Below, in pieces: positions 47,904-64,000 of a stretch of 64,000 nt of DNA. The number at the start of each line of letters is the position of its first letter. Position 1 is the first letter of the stretch. The notes below the pieces were generated by a model. That model was given only the letters and a program-made list of their open reading frames with translations, had not been told where the DNA came from and made no database searches. This DNA is from Arcuatula senhousia. Lineage: Eukaryota; Mollusca; Bivalvia; Mytilida; Mytilidae. A program made the position numbers and the translations under genes. Location: contig OZ020306.1 of NCBI GenBank assembly GCA_963971305.1, positions 73,815,022 to 73,879,021 on the forward strand, in the 5' to 3' direction.

Positions 47904-49706
47904 AGGCTCAATGGAGGCCGCTACAATTCCAGTCGGCATACACCAGAGAAGACACTACAACTCTTCCAGACATGGGACAAAGCTCTACTCCATCCATGGC
48001 TAACATTAAGGTCAGTGAACCAGGTGTTTTCAAGCTACTACGAGGACTTAGGCCCTTCAAAGCGACTGGACCAGACGAAGTCCCAGCCTTTATCCTGAAG
48101 GAAGCAGCCAAAGCACTAACACCATACCTCACTATCATCTTCCAGAAATCCCTCGACACCGGAACTATACCTGAAGAATGGCGTGCAGCAAACGTCGTAC
48201 CTATATTTAAGAAAGGAGAAAAGCATAAGGCATCCAATTACAGGCCTGTCTCACTCACCTCTATATCCTGCAAACTACTTGAGCATATAGTCCACAGTAC
48301 TATAATGGATCACTTTGAACAACATAATATCTTGTGTGACCAACAGCATGGATTCAGGACAAAGAGATCCTGTGAGACCCAACTGCTCATTACCCTTGAC
48401 GCCATAGGAAAGAACATGGACAGTGGAGAACAAACCGACATCATTCTATTAGACTTCTCCAAAGCGTTTGACAAGGTGCCTCACCAGAGACTTATCCAAA
48501 AGCTGAACCACTATGGAGTTCGAGGTGTTACCCTGAAATGGATAGAAGACTTCCTCAGCAACCGCACTCAGTCAGTTTTGCTTGAAGGACACAAATCCAA
48601 CCCACTTGATGTCATTTCAGGAGTCCCTCAGGGTACAGTGTTAGGACCATTGCTGTTCCTCGCCTACATTAACGACCTTCCGGAAGCAACATCATCCGAT
48701 GCAAGATTATTTGCAGACGACTGTTTGGTTTACAGAAAGATCCACAACAAGAAAGATGCAGAACTATTACAACAAGACCTAGAATCACTACAGAACTGGG
48801 AAGAACAATGGCAGATGAAATTCCACCCTGAAAAATGTATTGTCATCCGCATTACCAACAAACGAAACCCAGTCATCTATAATTACAGACTTCATGAACA
48901 CACATTAAATGCAGAAACACATGGAAAATACCTTGGCATTACCATCAGCCATGACCTCCAATGGAAGACCCAAGTACATGAAACATCAGCCAAAACTTCC
49001 AGGACACTCGGATTTCTGCGACGCAACCTAGGCCGATGCAAACCATCTGTGAAAGCCAGTGCATACTGCAGCATCGTCAGACCTTCACTGGCATATGCCT
49101 CATCAGTGTGGGATCCTTACCAAAGTAACCAGGAACAAGAGCTTGAGAAGATCCAACGTAGAGCAGCAAGGTTTGTCTTCAACAGCTACACTAACATAAC
49201 ACCTGGTCATGTGACAAACCTTCTCCAGCAGCTCAACTGGGAACCACTCAAAACCAGACGAGTAAAGAACAGATTAACGATGACCTACAAGATACAGAAC
49301 GGCCTTGTAGACATCAACTCTGCTAGCTACTACACACCTGCAGATAGCCGGACAAGAGGAGGACAAAGACTCAGGCAACAACGCACCAACAAAGACCAGT
49401 ACAAGCAATCATTCTTCCCTAGATCCACCAGGGAATGGAACATGCTGCCTGATAGTACCACATCTGCACCAACACTAGACGACTTCAAGGCCCGTATTAC
49501 CACTCTACCAGTGGCCTTGGTCAACACCATCTCAGCCTAATGCCAAGAACAGATCCAGATGTAGATAGTTTTATCCTGTACATAATCATTTAATTTTTTG
49601 TTTGTTTTTGGAACTGTTGAGAGATGGCGTCTTGGTGTCTGTATGAGCCAGAGTCAATCAACACTCTATAATGAGTCCGACTCTTAATTGAAAGAAGAAG
49701 AAGAAA
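47904..49706 (+). mobile_element. 5'-truncated non-LTR retrotransposon (LINE, Jockey/CR1 group)
   Basis: The RT frame is open from 47904, without an ATG, upstream of the first methionine at 47972. 3' of the stop at 49538-49540 lies a ~165-base 3' UTR ending in a GAAGAAGAAGAA tail near 49694-49706, as in LINEs that carry a short 3' microsatellite. No endonuclease domain or ORF1 is present. Base composition is visibly richer in G+C than the flanks, in keeping with a recent insertion. Confidence 0.8.
47972..49540 (+). CDS. LINE reverse transcriptase (5'-truncated ORF2)
   Basis: 522 codons from the first ATG; the reading frame itself continues 5' to 47904 (QFQSAYTREDTTTLPDMG). RT motifs in order: GPDEVPAFILK, NYRPVSLTSISCKLLEHIV, QHGFRTKRSCETQL, LLDFSKAFDKVPHQRLI, SGVPQGTVLGPLLFLAYIND and catalytic LFADDCLVY. 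Then follow a thumb/C-terminal region with KYLGI, RRNLGRC, YASSVWDP, QRRAARFV, NWEPLKTRR, SFFPRSTREWNMLP. The catalytic aspartates are intact and no stop interrupts it. The protein would lack the N-terminal endonuclease, so the copy is not autonomous. Family naming to Jockey/CR1 level is from motif memory. Confidence 0.85.
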   Translation: MGQSSTPSMANIKVSEPGVFKLLRGLRPFKATGPDEVPAFILKEAAKALTPYLTIIFQKSLDTGTIPEEWRAANVVPIFKKGEKHKASNYRPVSLTSISCKLLEHIVHSTIMDHFEQHNILCDQQHGFRTKRSCETQLLITLDAIGKNMDSGEQTDIILLDFSKAFDKVPHQRLIQKLNHYGVRGVTLKWIEDFLSNRTQSVLLEGHKSNPLDVISGVPQGTVLGPLLFLAYINDLPEATSSDARLFADDCLVYRKIHNKKDAELLQQDLESLQNWEEQWQMKFHPEKCIVIRITNKRNPVIYNYRLHEHTLNAETHGKYLGITISHDLQWKTQVHETSAKTSRTLGFLRRNLGRCKPSVKASAYCSIVRPSLAYASSVWDPYQSNQEQELEKIQRRAARFVFNSYTNITPGHVTNLLQQLNWEPLKTRRVKNRLTMTYKIQNGLVDINSASYYTPADSRTRGGQRLRQQRTNKDQYKQSFFPRSTREWNMLPDSTTSAPTLDDFKARITTLPVALVNTISA

Positions 49707-50508
49707 GGCCACACTCGCCAAATGGTAGCTGGATAGATCAAGCTTGTTTCCCATTCCAGGATACCGGTAAATATGTTTGAACTAACAATACATTTCAATG
49801 GATTGAAAATGCGAGCAATCATCGCTGCGGAATAACCACGAACAAAATTGTTTGCCTCATTTCCAAACTTTTTACATGTTTCAAAAAGAATTATCCCTCC
49901 CCTGTTCGAAAATTTCTGGGTCCGTCTACAAGTACCCGATAAATTTGGACATCACCCCCCTTTTTCTGTTGATAGATTACTGGATAAGCGCATTTTTTTT
50001 TTCTAAAAAAACATATTCTGAATCTAATTTTGATGAAAAAAAATATTTAAGGCAACAGAGGTTCCGATGCGTATTTATTCGGATTCAGAGGTTAAGAAAA
50101 CAAATCTGAAGATTCAAGCTGGAGTTATGATCAGTTTATGCTGAGAAAATTAAAACTAAAATAGTTTAATTATTTCATGTTTTAAAAACCAAAGGCCCCT
50201 TTTTCAAGTTCAATGGTCGGTCCTTAAACTCAAATGTGTACAAAAACCAATAACAAAAATAAACCAAAATCGCTGAAGCAAAGACAAACATTTGTTTATT
50301 GCTGGACATTTTCCATGAGCAATTTGTTGTTTCGTTTTGATATTTCTGGAAAATTCCGTTCATTATATCAACCAATATCCGTCATGCGCAGTGCTCCCAA
50401 ATCAATAATTTCGAAAGTCGGCTTCCATTAAAGAACATGAAATTCAGGTCATGCTAAATGTCAGCAATTCTTGCGAAAACTTTTGAGTTTTAGTGACACA
50501 CAGTTTTA
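49707..50508. other. Upstream flank of the TENT4 gene
   Basis: AT-rich, probably promoter and 5' UTR. About 50190-50225 holds the end of the family at 13503 (TTTTTCAAGTTCAATGGTC). No TATA box stands out. Confidence 0.4.
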
Positions 50509-60303
<9,795 letters not shown>

Positions 60304-63300
60304 TACTGTCAAACAGTTGGTGTGGTTGTGTGTGAGTGTGTGTGTTCATTAATGGAGGCTGACTTTTGTATATATATATAGACTTTTTCTCGTCATGCTT
60401 GTAGACCAAACATTTTCCTGTTTCACAAGATTTTATATGTACTAGGTCAAAAATTTATACTTGACACAATACTGAAATTTAGAATTTTACATAGTTTATT
60501 CTATCTTTTAAATCTGGAATTAGATTTGTTCAAACCTTTTTCAGTTATTTTTAATAACTTGAGATTTTCATTACATGCATTAGTTTGGTTGCGTCAAGTA
60601 CTGAGTATTGATTTAGGAAGCTAACATTTTACTCTCAGCTCCAAATTTATATATTTTTATTGTACATCAACTTTGTAAACAAATCATAAAAATAAGCAAT
60701 GAATTCTTAGTTTTTGTAAATGAAAAAAAAAAAGAGTCTCAGTTGCTAGGAAATCTTTTGTCATGTTTGAAAAAAAATGAAAGATTTGTTTCCACAAAAA
60801 ATGAAAATATAGAAAAAAAAATACTTTGTAAAAGTAGAAAAAAAATGTAATAATGATTCCTTAATCTCGTTTTCATAATTGTACATAGATCATGTGGTAA
60901 CCATGGAAACTAATCCAGCTAAAAATTATAAACAAGATAGAGTTATCTTGAAAAATATAAATGTAAGAAAACTGTATTGCTCTGCAACTCTACTGAAAAT
61001 CATTTACCCCCTTCAAACACAGTAACATAGAATATGTTTAAATGTTACTAAGTTAATACTATAAATGGTAAGTGTGAAAGCTTGTAAATGTATTGAATCT
61101 GTGTGTGACACAGTTTGTTGTTTTATTGTTGTTTATTTTTATGCCATAAATGATGCATCTGAAATGTGCCTAAGCTTGATATGCATTTTGCTAAATGTTT
61201 TAAAATGTGAAAAGAAAGTATTGTGCATTTACATTAGAAAATATTATATGTGTTAAAGACGGGCTGTATTCAGTTGATTGTGTTCAGTATATTATGAAAA
61301 ATGTAAAAATTAAGAATTAGAATTCTATCTAGAAATGTGGCATTAATGATATATCAGGATTTTTATTTTGTTTTTAAGTGCTATTTTTTTTTTTGCAAGA
61401 TTACATTTACACAAAAAAGAAGATCTTATTCTGAACTTGAGCATGTTAAGGGACTTTTTTTTTTCAAAATAATTTATATTAAGATTGCAACAAAACTATG
61501 TTCCAGTCATGTCAGTAGAAAGAATAATGAGGAAGAATTCATATTTTTACATTATAAAACTGTCAAAAGTGAAGAGAGACCGGTCTTCATGTTCTATCTA
61601 AAAAATCAAATAAAGATACAAAGGTAAGAATATATACAAGTTGTTTTTAAGTTTTAAAATAAAATCTTGCAGAGCAATCTAATCAGGGAAACAATTGTAC
61701 TGTAATCCCCCCCCCCCCTCAACTTACGTTGTGTTTTTACGTGGATGTATATATTTAATTGATTAGTGCTAAGATGTCATATAATCATGATGATATGATC
61801 TCGCCTAGTGAATGCTGCTGGATGCAGCCACTTCATTTTACCATGTACAAAAGTGATGTATATATTTACTGTTTATATGTGATGTTTATATGTATGGAAA
61901 CGATCCTATATACGAAGTATTAGTACTTTAATGTGAATTAGTAGATGAAGTAGTTGTTTTATATTCAAGTGAGAAGATGTTATAACTGACAATAATGGGA
62001 TCAAATGCTTGTAGTGTAGTGTACATATCTGTTTTTATCTGTGGTTTTATATGTATGAAGGAGAGAGTAAAATTGAGATTGTTGTCATTTTATAATATGT
62101 TGTCTGTTACGGTTGTGGCTAACTCACTATGCAGAGTTTTTATTTCATGTTTGAATGAATGCTTCACAATTCTGGGCCAGAGTTATAAGCAGTTTTGTTT
62201 GTCTTAATTTCACACTACCTTACTATGATCAGGAGGGTATGTATAATTATCTGGCTGTTGTCATTACAAAAAGTCGTTAGGTATACATGTATATTTTTCC
62301 GAAAATGAGTAGCAATCAAATCATTAAGTTAAAAAATGTAACAAAAAATCATAAATAGGGTTTCATGATTATTTTGGGGAACAGTTTTATAGGCAAATAA
62401 ACATTTTGTTTTTATTTTGGTCCCGTCTGATACATACATCATTAATCATTTCCTAAGTCTAGTCAGATCCATGCCAAATAAGCCTCAGAATCACATAGGT
62501 TCATTATTTAAATCTATAACTTTAATTTGATTTTTTTTTCTTTTCTTTTTGTTGGTGATGAAAACAGTTTTCATTTATATCAAAACAGGACTTTTATCAC
62601 TATCACTATAAAACATCTTAGAAATAAATATCATTATTGTACTTAATAAAATTCCAAATGAATTCTCATGATCTTAAATACAAAGGCAGCACTTAGACTG
62701 TTATCAATTAAAGTCGAGACTGAATATCCCCATACATGTGATTTTAACTATTTCAATACACAGTTGTTTGGTCTTATAATGTTCAGTTTTGTCATTAAGA
62801 AAACGTAATTAAATCTAGATTTTCATAGCTCATGAATTTTTTAGGTCAAATTTAAAAAAAAAGCAAAATGTCTTTTCATTATAACTGTCCATATATTGTC
62901 TTTGAGATTTTGGCTTGTTAACCAAACTTTTCCCGAAACAAACTGGCTGTATTTTCCTTAAGACTTAATTCACAATATAAATGTATCAAACATTATTGTA
63001 ATTCTGTTTTGTCTGTGTTTTCGTCCAATTATGTGATATTTTAATAATTGCCATAATTTATTGTGTAAAGAATGGTGCTTGTTTTTCTATCATGATTTCC
63101 TTCTCTTATCTCTTCTTAAGATCTATAATTTCTTATCTTTTTAAAACTGTGGAGTAATTAGACTTAGATTAAAGAGTCATAGGGTTTGGTGATAAACAGG
63201 GACCGATTCAGAGGTCCCTGTAAAGGGGATGGGCGTAATTGCTAAAAATGTCAGATTTTGATGAAAATTTGAAGTTGCTTGGTCAATTTTATACAGAAAA

Positions 63301-64000
63301 ATTTTAATTTCTCAATTAAATTAATAAAACCACTCCCTCTGAATCTGCCACTGATAAATCAAAATAAAATACTAGAGATTATAAATTGTGAGAATTTGGC
63401 TTGTACATTTTATAACTTCTGTTTAAATATCATGCAATTAGCATTCTGGCGTCGATGAAAGTTCCACATATTGATATAAACCAAAATTTAAAATTATAAG
63501 TATACTTACAAATACATGATATGGTTTTATGACATTTTCTTTGAATGAAAGATTTTGTTCCTTTTCTTCCGAGAAGAAGGCCAGTAATTTGGTGCATTGA
63601 TTTCCATGAGAAAAAAAGTGATTTTTATACTGAATTTGTTATGCATTTGTTAATTCCTAGTTTTATATGACAACAGAAATCCATGTTTTTTGTCAGTGTA
63701 TGATCTTAATTTGTTTGTCTAAACGTTTTTAAAACATTGTGATATTGTATAAATCTATGTAGAGAAACTTGTGTCAGGCTTACACAAGGACAAATACCAA
63801 TGAGATATAGGGCTTGAAACTCTGACCCTATATGGACTTCTATTCATTTTTAGATAGGAAGTAATGTAAAATTATTGCATTTGAATTGAAAAAAGAATTG
63901 AGGGTTTTAGCTAAAAGTTAGAATTTATGTTAAAAGCATTGTAGTTTTTTAAGTCATTCATGTAAGATTTTTGAACTTGTGAATAAATGAATTATTTTTA
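60304..64000 (+). other. TENT4 3' UTR and downstream flank
   Basis: No coding gene is seen. AT-rich throughout, with AATAAA at 61609-61614, 62396-62401 and near 63983 as candidate poly(A) signals. A C-run lies near 61708. A 3' UTR reaching the window edge is possible, given the lack of repeats typical of the other intergenic DNA. Confidence 0.45.

Noticed and set aside
61337..61627. 96-codon frame downstream of TENT4
   Set aside because: AT-rich with homopolymer runs and no recognisable domain; more likely 3' UTR.

Overview
The window is animal nuclear DNA, very AT-rich, with spliced protein-coding genes embedded in dense repeats. Gene content plus several dispersed repeat families that I associate with bivalves (for example elements ending in GAGGCTCCCAGGAGCC, and the GTTTAACCCCGCCACAT-type repeat) point to a bivalve mollusc, probably a mytilid mussel. 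The species call is an inference. No tRNA, rRNA, operon or prokaryotic feature is seen.

Layout. 1-7100: intergenic DNA with decayed Penelope-like retroelement pieces, a 2.5 kb foldback element and a piggyBac-like MITE. 7104-14761 (minus) and 20536-28356 (plus): two complete, divergently oriented ABHD4/5-family lipase genes, each with six coding exons and the same intron phases; 5.8 kb of repeat-rich DNA separates their starts. 28357-35515: intergenic, with nested tandem-core elements. 35516-44575 (plus): a four-exon ATMIN/ASCIZ-type gene with N-terminal zinc fingers and 17 TQT motifs, an 832-residue predicted product. 47904-49706: a 5'-truncated non-LTR retrotransposon with an intact 522-codon reverse transcriptase stretch. 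50509-60303 (plus): an 11-exon TENT4/PAPD5-type (Trf4 family) non-canonical poly(A) polymerase, predicted 673 residues. 60304-64000: 3' UTR or flank. All exon joins were worked out by hand from GT/AG sites and reading-frame phase; each of the four gene models closes in frame from ATG to stop.

The most unusual signal is shared by three unrelated genes: small tandem duplications at exon edges. Exon 3' ends plus the adjoining 5' splice site, or acceptor plus exon 5' ends, recur next to the real exon. The extreme case is the ATMIN intron that splits zinc finger 2: about 65 copies of a 49-bp unit made of the last 38 bases of the exon plus the splice donor. TENT4 has a 72-bp in-frame version with three usable donors, plus degenerate copies at exons 6, 7, 8 and 10. 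The minus-strand ABHD gene shows it at exons 3, 4 and 5. A second theme is non-autonomous elements with hairpin ends and long tandem-repeat cores.
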